Shown here piece by piece: positions 10,101-23,591 of a stretch of 64,000 nt of DNA. The stretch is from Nomia melanderi. Taxonomy: Eukaryota > Arthropoda > Insecta > Hymenoptera > Halictidae. Location of the stretch: NCBI RefSeq assembly GCF_051020985.1, contig NW_027475133.1:62001-126000 (forward strand). The letters are read 5' to 3'. Under the pieces are notes generated by a model, which worked only from the letters and a program-made list of their open reading frames with translations, did no database searches and was not told the origin of the DNA. Made by a program: the position numbers and the translations under genes. Within the stretch, counting starts at the first letter, position 1; every line of letters begins with the position of its first letter.

Positions 10101-13100
10101 TCTGGCGATATCTCGGGTGCTATTACAGATAGCGCAATAAATCAAAGTGCATTGTCTGTAGGAGGCCCTGCCGCATGAATCTGGGCAGCGGGAACGACCT
10201 CGGGCCACCAGGGGCCGAGAAAACCACCGTCTCATGGGGCCGGACACTCAGGGTCGGGGAAAAATTCAATATATATCTGGTGATATCTCGGGTGCTATTA
10301 GAGATAGCGCAATAAACCAAAGTGAATTATCTGCAGGAGGCCCTGGCGCATGAATCTGTGCAGCGGGAACGACCTCGGATCACCAGGGGCCGAGAAAACC
10401 ACCGTCTCATGGGGCCGGACACTCAGGGTCAGGGAAAAATCCAATATATATCTGGTGAAATCTCGGGTGCTATTACAGATAGCGCAATGAATCAAAGTGC
10501 ATTGTCTGTAGGAGGCCCTGCCGCATGAATCTGTGCAGCGGGAACGACCTCGGACCACCACAGGCCGAGAAAACCACAGTCTCATGGGGCCGGACACTCA
10601 GGCGCAGGGGAAAATCCAATATATATCTGGTGATATCTCGGGTGGTATTAGAGATAGCGCAATAAACCAAAGTGTATTATCTGCAGGATGCCCTGGCGCA
10701 TGAATCTGTGCAGAGGGAACGATCTCGGACCACCATGGGCCGAGAAAACCACCGTCTCATGGGGCCGGACACTCAGTGTCAGGGAAATATCCAATATATA
10801 TCTGGTTATATCTCGGGTGCTATTACAGATAGCGCAATAAATCAAAGTGCATTGTCTGCAGGAAGCCCTGGCGCATGATTCTGTGCAGCGGGAACGACCT
10901 CGGACCACCAGGGGCCGAGAAAACCACCGTCTCATTGGGCCGGACACTCAGGGTCGGGGAAAAATTCAATATATATCTGGTGATATCTCGGGTGCTATTA
11001 GAGATAGCGCAATAAACAAAAGTGAATTATCTGCAGGAGGCCCTGGCGCATGAATCTGTGCAGCGGGAACGACCTCGGATCACCAGGGGCCGAGGAAACC
11101 ACCGTCTCATGGGGCCGGACACTCAGGGTCAGGGTAAAATCAAATATATATCTGGTGATATCTCGGGTGCTATTAGAGATAGCGCAATAAATCAAAGTGC
11201 ATTGTCCGCAGGAGGCCCTTGCGCATGAATCTGTGCAGCGGGAACGATCTCGGACCACCAGGGGCCGAGAAAACCACCGTCTCATGGGGCCGGACCCTCA
11301 GGGTCAAGGGAAAATCCAATATATATCTGGGGATATCTCGGGTGCTATTAGAGATAGCGCAATAAACCAAAGTGAATTATCTGCAAGAGGCGCTGGCGTA
11401 TGCATCTGTGCAGCGGGAACGACCTCGGACCACCAGGGGCCGAGGAAACCACCGTCTCATGGGGCCGGACACTCAGGGTCAGGGTAAAATCAAATATATA
11501 TCTGGTGATATCTCGAGTGCTATTAGAGATAGAGCAATAATCCAAAGTGAATTGTCTGCAGGAGGCCCTGCCGCATGAATTTGTGCAGCGGGAACGACCT
11601 CGGACCACCAGGAGCCGAGAAAACCACCGTCTCATGGGGCCGGACACTCAGGGTCGGGGAAAAGTGCAATATATATCTGGTGATCTCTCGAGTGCTATTA
11701 GAGATAACGCAATAAACCAAAGTGAATTATCTACAGGAGGCCGTGGCGCATGAACGTGTGCAGCGGGAACGACCTCGGACCACCAGGGGCCGAGAAAACC
11801 ACCGTCTCATGGGGCCGGACACTCAGGGTCAGGGAAAAATCCAATATATATCTGGCGATATCTCGGGTGCTATTAGAGATAGCGCGATAAATGAAAGTGC
11901 ATTGTCTGCAGGAGGCCCTGGCGCATGAATCTGGGCAGCGGGAACGACCTCGGACCTCCAGGGGCCGAGAAAACCACCGTCTCATGGGGCCGGACACTCA
12001 GGGTCAGGGAAAAATCCAATATATGTCCGGTGATATCTCGGGTGCTATTACAGATAGCGCAATAAATCAAAGTGCATTGTCTGTAGGAGGCCCAGTCGCA
12101 TGAATCTGGGCAGCGGGAACGACCTCGGAACACCAGGGGCCGAGATAACCACCGTCTCATGGGGCCGGACACTCAGGGTCAGGGAAAAATCCAATATACA
12201 TCTGGTGATATCTCGGGTGCTATTACAGATAGCGCAATAAACCAAAGTGAATTATCTGCAGGAGGCCCTGCCGCATGCATCTCAGCATTGGGAACGACCT
12301 CGGACCACCTCGGGCCGAGAAAATCAACGTCTCATGGGGCCGGACACTCAGGGTCAGGGTAAAATCCAATGTATATCTGGTGATATCTTGTGTGCTATTA
12401 GAGATAGCGCAATGAAACAAAGTGAATTATCTGCAGGAGGCCCTGGCGCAAGCATCTGTGCAGCGGGAACGAAATCGGACCACCAGGGGACGAGAAAACC
12501 ACCGTCTCATGGGGCCGGACACTAAGGGTCAGGGAAAAATCCAATATATATCCGGTGATATCTCCGGTGCTATTACTGATAGCGGAATAAACCAAAGTGA
12601 ATTATCTGCAGGAGGCCCGGGCGCATGAATCTCTGCAGCGGGAACGACCTCGAACCACTAGGCGCCTAGAAAACCACCGTCTCATGGGGCCGGACTGTCA
12701 GGGTCAGGGAAAAATCGATTATATATCTGGTGATATCTCGGGTGCTATTAGAGATAGCGCGATAAACCAAAGTGAATTCTCTACAGGAGGCCCTGGCGCA
12801 TGCATCCGTGCAGCGGGAACGACCTCGGACCACCAGGGGCCGAGAAAACCACCGTCTCATGGGGCCGGACACTCAGGGTCAGGGGAAAATCCAATATATA
12901 TCTGGTGATATCTCGGGTGCTATTAGACATAGCGCAATAAATCAAAGTGCATTGTCTGTAGGGGGCCCTGGCGCATGAATCTGTGCAGCGGGAACGACCT
13001 CGGACCACCAGGGGCCGAGAAAACCACCGTCTCATGGGGCCGGACTGTCAGGGTCAGGGAAAAATCCATTATATAACTGGTGATATCTCGGGTGCTATTA

Positions 13101-13607
13101 GAGATAGCGCGATAAACCAAAGTGAATTATCTGCAGGAGGCCCTGGCGCATGAATCTGTGCAGCGGGAACGACCTCGGACCACCAGGGGCCGAGAAAATT
13201 ACAGATATTCGGAATTCGTCCCCCAAGGTCATGTAAAAATCCAGCATAGATCTGGTGATATCTCGGGTTCTATTACAGATAGCGCGATAGATCAAAGTGC
13301 ATTGTCTGCAGGAAGACCTGGCGCATGAATCTGTGAAGCAGGAACGACCTCGGACCGCCAGGGGCCGAGAAAATTACAGATATTGGGTATTCGTCACCCA
13401 AGGTCATGTAAAAATCCAGCATATATCTGGTGATATCTCGGGTGCTATTATAGACAGCGCAATAAACCAAAGTGCATTGTGTGCAGGAAGCCCTGGAGCA
13501 TGAATCTGTGAAGCAGGAACGACCTAGGATCTCCAGGGGCCGAGAAAATTACAGATTTTCTGTATCCGTCACCCAAAGTCATGTAAAAATCCAGCATATA
13601 TGTGGTG

Positions 13608-15865
13608 ATATCTCGTGTGCTATTACAGATAGCGCGATAAATCAAAGTGCTGTGTCTGCAGGAAGCCCTGGCGCATGCATCTGTGCAGCGGGAACGACCT
13701 CGGACCACCAGGGGACGAGAAAACCACCGTCTCATGCGGCCGGACACTCAGGGTCAGGGAAAAATCCAATATATATCTGGTGATATCTCGGGTGCTATTA
13801 GAGATAGCGCAATAAACCAAAGAGAATTGTCTGCAGGAGGCCCTGGCGCATGAATCTGTGCAGCAGGAGCGACATCGGACCACCAGGGGCCGAGAAAATT
13901 ACAGATTTTCGGTATCCGTCACCCAATGTCATGTAAAAATCCAGCATATATCTGGTGATATCTCGGGTGCTATTACAAATAGTGCCCTAAATCAAAGTGC
14001 ATTGTCAGCGGGAAGCCCTGGCGCATGAATCTGTGCAGCGGGAAAGACCTCGGACCACCAGGGGCCGAGAAAATTACAGATTTTCGGTATCCGTCACCCA
14101 AGGTCATGGAAAAATCCAGCATATATCTGGTGATATCTCGGGTGCTATTACAGATCGCGCGATAAATCAAGGTGCAGTGTCTGCAGGTAGCCCTGGCGCA
14201 TGAATCTGTGCAGCGGGAACGACCTGGGACCACCAGGGGCGAAGAAAACCACCGACACATGGGGCCGGACACTCAGGGTCAGGGAAAAAACCAATATATA
14301 TCTGGTGATATCTCGGGTGCTATTAGAGGTAGCGCAATAAACCAAAGTGCATTTTCTGCGGGAGGCCCTGGCGCATGCATCTGTGCAGCGGGAACGACCT
14401 CGGACCACCAGGGGACGAGAAATCCACCGTCTCATGGGGCCGGACACTCAGGGTGAGGGAAAAATCCAATATTTATCTGGTGATATCTCGGGTGCTATTA
14501 CAGATAGCGCAATAAATCAAAGTGCATTGTCTGTAGGAGGCCCTGGCGCATGAATCTGTGCAGCGGGAACGACCTCGGACCACCAAGGGCCGAGAAAACT
14601 ACAGTCTCATGGGGCCGGTCACTCAGGGTCGGGGAAAAATCCAATATATATCTGGTGATATCTCGGGTGCTATTAGATATAGCGCAATAAATCAAAGTGC
14701 ATTTTCTGCGGGAGGCCCTGTCGCATGAATCTGTGCAGCAGGAACGACCTCGGACCACCAGGGGACGAGAAAACCACCGTCTCATGGGGCCGGACACTCA
14801 GGGTCAGGGAAAAATCCTATATATATCTGGTGATATCTCGGGTGCTATTACAGATAGCGCAATAAATCAAAGTGCATTGTCTGTAGGAGGCCCTGGCGCA
14901 TGGATCTGAGCAGCGGGAACGACCTCGGTCCACCAGGGGCCGAGAAAACTACAGTCTCATGGGGCCGGTCACTCAGGGTCGAGGAAAAATCCAATATATA
15001 TCTGGTGATATCTCGGGTGCTATTAGATATAGCGCAATAAATCAAAGTGCATTTTCTGCGGGAGGCGCTGTCGCATGAATCTGTGCAGCAGGAACGACGT
15101 CGGAACACCAGGGGCCGAGAAAACCGCCGTCTCATGGGGCCGGACACTCAGGGTCGGGGAAAAATCCAATATATATCTGGTGATATCTCGGGTGCTATTA
15201 GGGATAGCGCAATAAACCAAAGTGAATTATCTGCAGGAGGCCCTGTTGCATGAATCTGTGCAGCGGGAACGACCTCGGACCACCAGGGGCCGAGACAACC
15301 ACCGTCTCATGGGGCCGGACACTCAGGGTCAGGGAAAAATCCAATATATATCTGGCGATATCTCGGGTGCTATTACAGATAGCGCAATAATCCATAGTGA
15401 ATTATCTGCAGGGAGCCCCCGCGCATGGGTCTGTGCAGCGGGAAGGACCTCGGACCACCAAGGGCCGAACAAACCACCGACACATGGGGCCGGACACCCA
15501 GGGTCAGTGAAAAAATCAATATATATCTGGTGATATCTCGGGTGCTATTAGAGATAGCGCAATAAATCAAAGTGCATTTTCTGCGGGAGGCCCTGTCGCA
15601 TGAATCTGTGCAGCAGGAACGACCTCGGACCACCAGGGGACGAGAAAACCGCCGTCTCATGGGGCCGGACACTCAGGGTCGGGGAAAAATCCAATATATA
15701 TCTGGTGATATCTCGGGTGCTATTAGGGATAGCGCAATAAACCAAAGTGAATTATCTGCAGGAGGCCCTGGCGCATGAATCTGTGCAGCGGGAACGACCT
15801 CGGACCACCAGGGGCCGAGACAACCACCGTCTCATGGGGCCGGACACTCAGGGTCAGGGAAAAAT
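13608..15865. repeat. Mosaic satellite stretch between duplicated blocks
   Basis: This stretch is a patchwork. 13,664-14,557 repeats 313-1,206 at an offset of 13,351. About 13,720-15,030 matches about 53,143-54,449 at an offset of 39,423. 15,116-15,506 matches 15,641-16,031 at an offset of 525, or three monomers. It therefore looks like a join of segments that also occur near 0.3 kb and 53 kb. Confidence 0.85.
13664..14557. repeat. B-B doublet cassette, copy 2
   Basis: Matches 313-1,206 base for base apart from a few substitutions (for example CAAAGAGAATTG against CAAAGTGAATTG, and CAAGGTGCAG against CAAAGTGCAG). The two type-B segments start at 13,899 and 14,074. Three further consecutive type-B units lie just upstream, at 13,199, 13,374 and 13,549, belonging to block A. 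Confidence 0.88.
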
Positions 15866-16031
15866 CTAATATATATCTGGTGATATCTCGGGTGCTATTA
15901 CAAATAGCGCAATAATCCATAGTGAATTATCTGCAGGGAGCTCCCGCGCATGGGTCTGTGCAGCGGGAAGGACCTCGGACCACCAAGGGCCGAACAAACC
16001 ACCGACACATGGGGCCGGACACCCAGGGTCA
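15116..16031. repeat. 3-monomer (525-bp offset) local duplication
   Basis: 15,116-15,506 and 15,641-16,031 match at an offset of 525. Shared marks are AAAACCGCCGTC, TATTAGGGATAGCG, AATCCATAGTGAATTATC, GCATGGGTCTGTGC and GGAAGGACC. The match stops where the first copy reads GTCAGTGAAAA and the second GTCATGGAAAA. Confidence 0.85.
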
Positions 16032-17790
16032 TGGAAAAATCCAGCATATATCTGGTGATATCTCGTGTGCTATTACAGATAGCGCGATAAATCAAAGTGC
16101 TGTGTCTGCAGGAAGCCCTGGCGCATGAATCTGTGCAGCGGGAACGACCTCGGACCACTAGGGGCCCAGACAACCACCGCCTCATGGGGCCGGACACTCA
16201 GGGTCAGGGAAAAATCTGATATTCATCTGGTGATATCTCGGGTGCTATTAGAGATAGCGCAATAAACCAAAGTGAATTGTCTGCAGGAGGCCCTGGCGCA
16301 TGAATCTGTGCAGCGGGAACGACCTCGGATCACCAGGGGCCGAGAAAACCACCGACACATGGGGCCGGACACTCAGGGTCAGGGAAAAATCCAATATATA
16401 TCTGGTGATATCTCGGGTGCTATTAGAGATAGCGCAATAAAACAAAGTGAATTAACTGCAGGAGGCCCTGGCGCATGCATCTGTGCAGCGGGAACGACCT
16501 CGGACCACCAGGGGACGAGAAAACCACCGTCTCATGCGGCCGGACACTCAGGGTCAGGGAAAAATCCAATATATATCTGGTGATATCTCGGGTGCTATTA
16601 GAGATAGCGCAATAAACCAAAGTGAATTGTCTGCAGGAGGCCCTGGCGCATGAATCTGTGCAGCAGGAGCGACATCGGAGCCCCAGGGGCCGAGAAAATT
16701 ACAGATTTTCGGTATCCGTCACCCAATGTCATGTAAAAATCCAGCATATATCTGGTGATATCTCGGGTGCTATTACAAATAGTGCCCTAAATCAAAGTGC
16801 ATTGTCAGCGGGAAGCCCTGGCGCATGAATCTGTGCAGCGGGAAAGACCTCGGACCACCAGGGGCCGAGAAAATTACAGATTTTCGGTATCCATCACCCA
16901 AGGTCATGGAAAAATCCAGCATATATCTGGTGATATCTCGGGTGCTATTACAGATCGCGCGATAAATCAAAGTGCAGTGTCTGCAGGTAGCCCTGGCGCA
17001 TGAATCTGTGCAGCGGGAACGACCTGGGACCACCAGGGGCGAAGAAAACCACCGACACATGGGGCCGGACACTCAGGGTCAGGGAAAAAACCAATATATA
17101 TCTGGTGATATCTCGGGTGCTATTAGAGATAGCGCAATAAACCAAAGTGCATTTTCTGCGGGAGGCCCTGGCGCATGCATCTGTGCAGCGGGAACGACCT
17201 CGGACCACCAGGGGACGAGAAATCCACCGTCTCATGGGGCCGGACACTCAGGGTGAGGGGAAAATCCAATATATATCTGGTGATATCTCGGGTGCTATTA
17301 CAGATAGCGCAATAAATCAAAGTGCATTGTCTGTAGGAGGCCCTGGCGCATGAATCTGGGCAGCGGGAACGACCTCGGACCACCAGGGGCCAAGAAAACC
17401 ACCGTCTCATGGGGCCGGACTGTCAGGGTCAGGGAAAAATCCATTATATATCTGGTGATATCTCGGTTGCCATTAGAGATAGCGCAATAAATCATAGTCC
17501 ATTGTCTGTAGGAGGCCCTGGCGCATGAATCTGGGCAGCGGGAACGACCTCGGACCACCAGGGGCCGAGAAAACCACCGTCTCATGGGGCCGGACACTCA
17601 GGGTCAGGGAAAAATCGAATATACATCTGGTGATATCTCGGGTGCTATTACAGATAGCGCAATAAATCAAAGTGCATTGTCTGTAGGAGGCCCTGGCGCA
17701 TGAATCTGGGCAGCGGGAACGACCTCGGACCACGAGGGGCCGAGAAAACCACCGACACATGGGGCCGGACACTCAGGGTCAGGGAAAAAT
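15866..17790. repeat. 11-monomer higher-order repeat, copy 1
   Basis: 1,925 bases, exactly 11 monomers, directly followed by a second copy at 17,791. The boundary can be placed because the rare CTAATATATATCTGG form after AAAAAT occurs at 15,866 and again at 17,791. From 16,152 this copy also matches position 1 of the window. The two copies are almost identical; one visible difference is AGAGATAGCG near 17,125 against AGAGGTAGCG near 19,050. Confidence 0.92.
16464..17357. repeat. B-B doublet cassette, copy 3
   Basis: Same order as 313-1,206 at an offset of 16,151. Its type-B segments start at 16,699 and 16,874. It lies inside the first 11-monomer repeat. Confidence 0.9.
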
Positions 17791-19715
17791 CTAATATATA
17801 TCTGGTGATATCTCGGGTGCTATTACAAATAGCGCAATAATCCATAGTGAATTATCTGCAGGGAGCTCCCGCGCATGGGTCTGTGCAGCGGGAAGGACCT
17901 CGGACCACCAAGGGCCGAACAAACCACCGACACATGGGGCCGGACACCCAGGGTCATGGAAAAATCCAGCATATATCTGGTGATATCTCGTGTGCTATTA
18001 CAGATAGCGCGATAAATCAAAGTGCTGTGTCTGCAGGAAGCCCTGGCGCATGAATCTGTGCAGCGGGAACGACCTCGGACCACTAGGGGCCCAGACAACC
18101 ACCGCCTCATGGGGCCGGACACTCAGGGTCAGGGAAAAATCTGATATTCATCTGGTGATATCTCGGGTGCTATTAGAGATAGCGCAATAAACCAAAGTGA
18201 ATTGTCTGCAGGAGGCCCTGGCGCATGAATCTGTGCAGCGGGAACGACCTCGGATCACCAGGGGCCGAGAAAACCACCGACACATGGGGCCGGACACTCA
18301 GGGTCAGGGAAAAATCCAATATATATCTGGTGATATCTCGGGTGCTATTAGAGATAGCGCAATAAAACAAAGTGAATTAACTGCAGGAGGCCCTGGCGCA
18401 TGCATCTGTGCAGCGGGAACGACCTCGGACCACCAGGGGACGAGAAAACCACCGTCTCATGCGGCCGGACACTCAGGGTCAGGGAAAAATCCAATATATA
18501 TCTGGTGATATCTCGGGTGCTATTAGAGATAGCGCAATAAACCAAAGTGAATTGTCTGCAGGAGGCCCTGGCGCATGAATCTGTGCAGCAGGAGCGACAT
18601 CGGAGCCCCAGGGGCCGAGAAAATTACAGATTTTCGGTATCCGTCACCCAATGTCATGTAAAAATCCAGCATATATCTGGTGATATCTCGGGTGCTATTA
18701 CAAATAGTGCCCTAAATCAAAGTGCATTGTCAGCGGGAAGCCCTGGCGCATGAATCTGTGCAGCGGGAAAGACCTCGGACCACCAGGGGCCGAGAAAATT
18801 ACAGATTTTCGGTATCCATCACCCAAGGTCATGGAAAAATCCAGCATATATCTGGTGATATCTCGGGTGCTATTACAGATCGCGCGATAAATCAAAGTGC
18901 AGTGTCTGCAGGTAGCCCTGGCGCATGAATCTGTGCAGCGGGAACGACCTGGGACCACCAGGGGCGAAGAAAACCACCGACACATGGGGCCGGACACTCA
19001 GGGTCAGGGAAAAAACCAATATATATCTGGTGATATCTCGGGTGCTATTAGAGGTAGCGCAATAAACCAAAGTGCATTTTCTGCGGGAGGCCCTGGCGCA
19101 TGCATCTGTGCAGCGGGAACGACCTCGGACCACCAGGGGACGAGAAATCCACCGTCTCATGGGGCCGGACACTCAGGGTGAGGGGAAAATCCAATATATA
19201 TCTGGTGATATCTCGGGTGCTATTACAGATAGCGCAATAAATCAAAGTGCATTGTCTGTAGGAGGCCCTGGCGCATGAATCTGGGCAGCGGGAACGACCT
19301 CGGACCACCAGGGGCCAAGAAAACCACCGTCTCATGGGGCCGGACTGTCAGGGTCAGGGAAAAATCCATTATATATCTGGTGATATCTCGGTTGCCATTA
19401 GAGATAGCGCAATAAATCATAGTCCATTGTCTGTAGGAGGCCCTGGCGCATGAATCTGGGCAGCGGGAACGACCTCGGACCACCAGGGGCCGAGAAAACC
19501 ACCGTCTCATGGGGCCGGACACTCAGGGTCAGGGAAAAATCGAATATACATCTGGTGATATCTCGGGTGCTATTACAGATAGCGCAATAAATCAAAGTGC
19601 ATTGTCTGTAGGAGGCCCTGGCGCATGAATCTGGGCAGCGGGAACGACCTCGGACCACGAGGGGCCGAGAAAACCACCGACACATGGGGCCGGACACTCA
19701 GGGTCAGGGAAAAAA
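17791..19715. repeat. 11-monomer higher-order repeat, copy 2
   Basis: Second copy of 15,866-17,790 at an offset of 1,925. At 19,716 the sequence does not start a third copy but continues into block A (AAAAAACCAATATAT, as at 1,634-1,648). It overlaps the start of block A copy 2 at 18,077. Confidence 0.92.
18389..19282. repeat. B-B doublet cassette, copy 4
   Basis: Same order as 313-1,206 at an offset of 18,076. The type-B segments start at 18,624 and 18,799. It is shared by the second 11-monomer repeat and block A copy 2. Confidence 0.9.
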
Positions 19716-22700
19716 CCAATATATATCTGGTGATATCTCGGGTGCTATTAGAGGTAGCGCAATAAACCAAAGTGCATTTTCTGCGGGAGGCCCTGGCGCA
19801 TGCATCTGTGCAGCGGGAACGACCTCGGACCACCAGGGGACGAGAAATCCACCGTCTCATGGGGCCGGACACTCAGGGTGAGGGAAAAATCCAATATATA
19901 TCTGGTGATATCTCGGGTGCTATTACAGATAGCGCAATAAATCAAAGTGCATTTTCTGCGGGAGGCCCTGTCGCATGAATCTGTGCAGCAGGAACGACCT
20001 CGGACCACCAGGGGACGAGAAAACCACCGTCTCATGGGGCCGGACACTCAGGGTCAGGGAAAAATCCAATATATATCTGGTGATATCTCGGGTGCTATTA
20101 CAGATAGCGCAATAAATCAAAGTGCATTGTCTGTAGGAGGCCCTGGCGCATGGATCTGAGCAGCGGGAACGACCTCGGTCCACCAGGGGCCGAGAAAACT
20201 ACAGTCTCATGGGGCCGGTCACTCAGGGTCGGGGAAAAATCCAATATATATCTGGTGATATCTCGGGTGCTATTAGAGATAGCGCAATAAACCAAAGTGA
20301 ATTATGTGCAGGAGGCCCTGGCGCATGGATCTGAGCAGCGGGAACGACCTCGGTCCACCAGGGGCCGAGAAAACTACAGTCTCATGGGGCCGGTCACTCA
20401 GGGTCAGGGAAAAATCGAATATACATCTGGTGATATCTCGGGTGCTATTACAGATAGCGCAATAAATCAAAGTGCATTGTCTGTAGGAGGCCCTGGCGCA
20501 TGAATCTGGGCAGCGGGAACGACCTCGGACCAGGAGGTGCCGAGAAAACCACCGTCTGATGGGGCCGGACACTCAGGGTCAGGGAAAAATCCAATATATA
20601 TCTGGTGATATCTCGGGTGCTATTAGAGATAGCGCGATAAATCAAAGTGCATTGTCTGCAGGAAGCCCTGGCGCATGATTCTGTGCAGCGGGAACGACCT
20701 CCGACCACCAGGGGCCGAGAAAACCACCGTCTCATGGGTCCGGACTGTCAGGGTCAGTGAAAAATCCAATATATATCTGGTGATATCTCGGGTGCTATTA
20801 GAGATAGCGCAATAAATCAAGGTGCATTTTCTGCGGGAGGCCCTGTCGCATGAATCTGTGCAGCAGGAACGACGTCGGACCACGAGGGGTCGAGAAAACC
20901 TCCGTCTCATGGGGCCGGACACTCATGGTCGGGGAAAAATCCAATATAAATCCTGTGATATCTCGGATGCTATTAGAGATAGCGCAATAAACCAAAGTGA
21001 ATTGTCTGCAGGAGGCCCTGGCGCATGCATCTGTTCAGCGGGAACGACCTCGGACCACCAGGGGCCGAGAAAATTACAGATTTTCGGTATTCGACACCCA
21101 ATGTCATGTAAAAATCCAGCATATATCTGGTGATATCTCGGGTTCTATAACAGATAGCGCGATAAATCAGATTGCATTGTCTGCAGAAGGCCCTGGCGAA
21201 TGAATCCGTGAAGCAGGAACGACCTCGGCCCTCCAGGGGCCGAGAAATCCACCGTCTCATGGGGCCGGACACTCAGGGTGAGGGAAAAATCCAATATATA
21301 TCTGGTGATATCTCGGGTGCTATTACAGACAGCGCAATAAATCAAAGTGCATTGTCTGTAGGAGGCCCTGGCGCATGAATCTGTGCAGCGGGAACGACCT
21401 CGGACCACCAAGGGCCGAGAAAACTACAGTCTCATGGGGCCGGTCACTCAGGGTCGGGGAAAAATCCAATATATATCTGGTGATATCTCGGGTGCTATTA
21501 GATATAGCGCAATAAATCAAAGTGCATTTTCTGCGGGAGGCCCTGTCGCATGAATCTGTGCAGCGGGAACGACCTCGGACCACCAGGGGACGAGAAAACC
21601 ACCGTCTCATGGGGCCGGACACTCAGGGTCAGGGAAAAATCCAATATAAATCTGGTGATATCTCGGATGCTATTAGAGATAGCGCAATAAACCAAAGTGA
21701 ATTGTCTGCAGGAGGCCCTGGCGCATGCATCTGTTCAGCGGGAACGACCTCGGACCACCAGGGGCCGAGAAAATTACAGATTTTCGGTGTCCGACACCCA
21801 AAGTCATGTAAAAATACAGCATATATGTGGTGCTGTCTCGGGTGCTATTACAGATAGCGCGATAAATCAAAGTGCATTGTCTGCAGGAAGCCCTGTCGCA
21901 TGAATCTGGGCAGCGGGATAGACCTCGGACCACCAGGGGCCGAGAGAACCACCGTCTCATGGGACCGGACACTCAGGTTCAGGGGAAAATCCAATATATA
22001 TCTGGTGATACCTCGGGTGCTATTAGAGATAGCGCAATAAACCAAAGTGAATTATGTGCAGGAGGCCCTGGCGCATGAATCTGTGCAGCGGGAACGACCT
22101 CGGACCACCAAGGGCCGAGAAAACTACAGTCTCATGGGGCCGGTCACTCAGGGTCGGGGAAAAATCCAATATATATCTGGTGATATCTCGGGTGCTATTA
22201 GAGATAGCGCAATAAATCAAGATGCATTTTCTGCGGGAGGCCCTGTCGCATGAGTCTGTGCAGCAGGAACGACGTCGGACCACGAGGGGTCGAGAAAACC
22301 TCCGTCTCATGGGGCCGGACACTCATGGTCGGGGAAAAATCCAATATAAATCTGGTGATATCTCGGATGCTATTAGAGATAGCGCAATAAACCAAAGTGA
22401 ATTGTCTGCAGGAGGCCCTGGCGCATGCATCTGTTCAGCGGGAACGACCTCGGACCACCAGGGGCCGAGAAAATTACAGATTTTCGGTATTCGACACCCA
22501 ATGTCATGTAAAAATCCAGCATATATCTGGTGATATCTCGGGTTCTATAACAGATAGCGCGATAAATCAGATTGCATTGTCTGCAGAAGGCCCTGGCGCA
22601 TGAATCCGTGAAGCAGGAACGACCTCGGCCCTCCAGGGGCCGAGAAATCCACCGTCTCATGGGGCCGGACACTCAGGGTGAGGGAAAAATCCAATATATA

Positions 22701-23516
22701 TCTGGTGATATCTCGGGTGCTATTACATATAGCGCAATAATTCAAAGTGCATTGTCTGCAGGAGGCCCTGGCGCATGCATCTGTGCAACGGGAACGACCT
22801 CGGACCACCAGGGGACGAGAAAACTACAGTCTCATGGGGCCGGACCCTCAGGGTCAGGGAAAAATCCAATATATATCTGGTGATATCTCGGATGCTATTA
22901 GAGATAGCGCGATAAATCAAAGTAAAATGTCTGTAGGAGGTCCTGGCGCATGAATCTGTGGAGCGGGATAGACCTCGGACCACCAGGGGCCGAGAAAACC
23001 ACCGACACGTGCGGCCGGACACACAGGGTCAGGGAAAAATCCAATATATATCTGGTGATATCTCGGGTGCTATTACAGGTAGCGCGATAAATCAAAGTGC
23101 ATTGTCTGCAGGAAGCCCTGGCGCATGAATTTGTGCAGCAGGAACGACCTCGGACCACCAGGGGCCGAGAAAATTACAGATTTTCGGTAACCGTCAATCA
23201 AGGTCATGAAAAAATCATGCATGTATCTGGTTATATCTCGGGTGCTATTAGAGATGGCGCAATAAATCAAAGTGAATTATCTGCAAGAGGCACTGGCGCA
23301 TGAATCTGTGCAGCGGGAACGACCTCGGACAACCAGGGGCCGAGAAACCCACCGTCTCATGGGGCCGGACACTCAGGGTCAGGGAAAAATCCTATATATA
23401 TCTGGTCATATCTCGGGTGCTATTACAGATAGCGCGATAAATCAAAGTGGATTGTCGGCAGGAGGCCCTTGCGCATTAATCTGTGCAGCAGGAACGACCT
23501 CGGACCACGAGGGGTC

Positions 23517-23591
23517 GAGAAAACCACCGACACACGGGGCCGAGGAAACCACCGACACACGGGGCCGAGAAAACCACCGACACACGGGGCC
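23517..23591. repeat. 25-bp tandem triplication, copy in block A2
   Basis: Identical in layout to 5,791-5,865, at an offset of 17,726, including the single A to G change in the middle unit. The monomer just upstream differs from copy 1 (CCTATATATATCTGGTCATATC and GGATTGTCGGCAGG forms), so one boundary of the second monomer loss lies close by. Confidence 0.95.

Larger units (their letters stand above)
1..13607. repeat. Long-range duplicated block A, copy 1
   Basis: Position 1 onward matches 18,077 onward at a constant offset of 18,076. The offset falls to 17,901 after about 2.2 kb and to 17,726 after about 5.4 kb; each step equals one 175-bp monomer missing from copy 2. Matching then continues at 17,726 until 13,607/31,333, where the copies part (GTGGTGATATC here, GTGGTGCTTTC there). 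Rare shared oddities prove common descent: the 25-bp triplication at 5,791-5,865, the two-base loss near 6,903, the one-base gain near 7,909 and the two-base gain near 9,740 all recur in copy 2. The left end lies before the window or at its edge. Confidence 0.93.

Noticed and set aside
13600..17800. A breakpoint hotspot in the AT-rich end of the monomer
   Set aside because: The 13,607 and 17,790 junctions lie there, but the junctions at 33,515 and 60,957 lie in the GC-rich part, so clustering is not supported.
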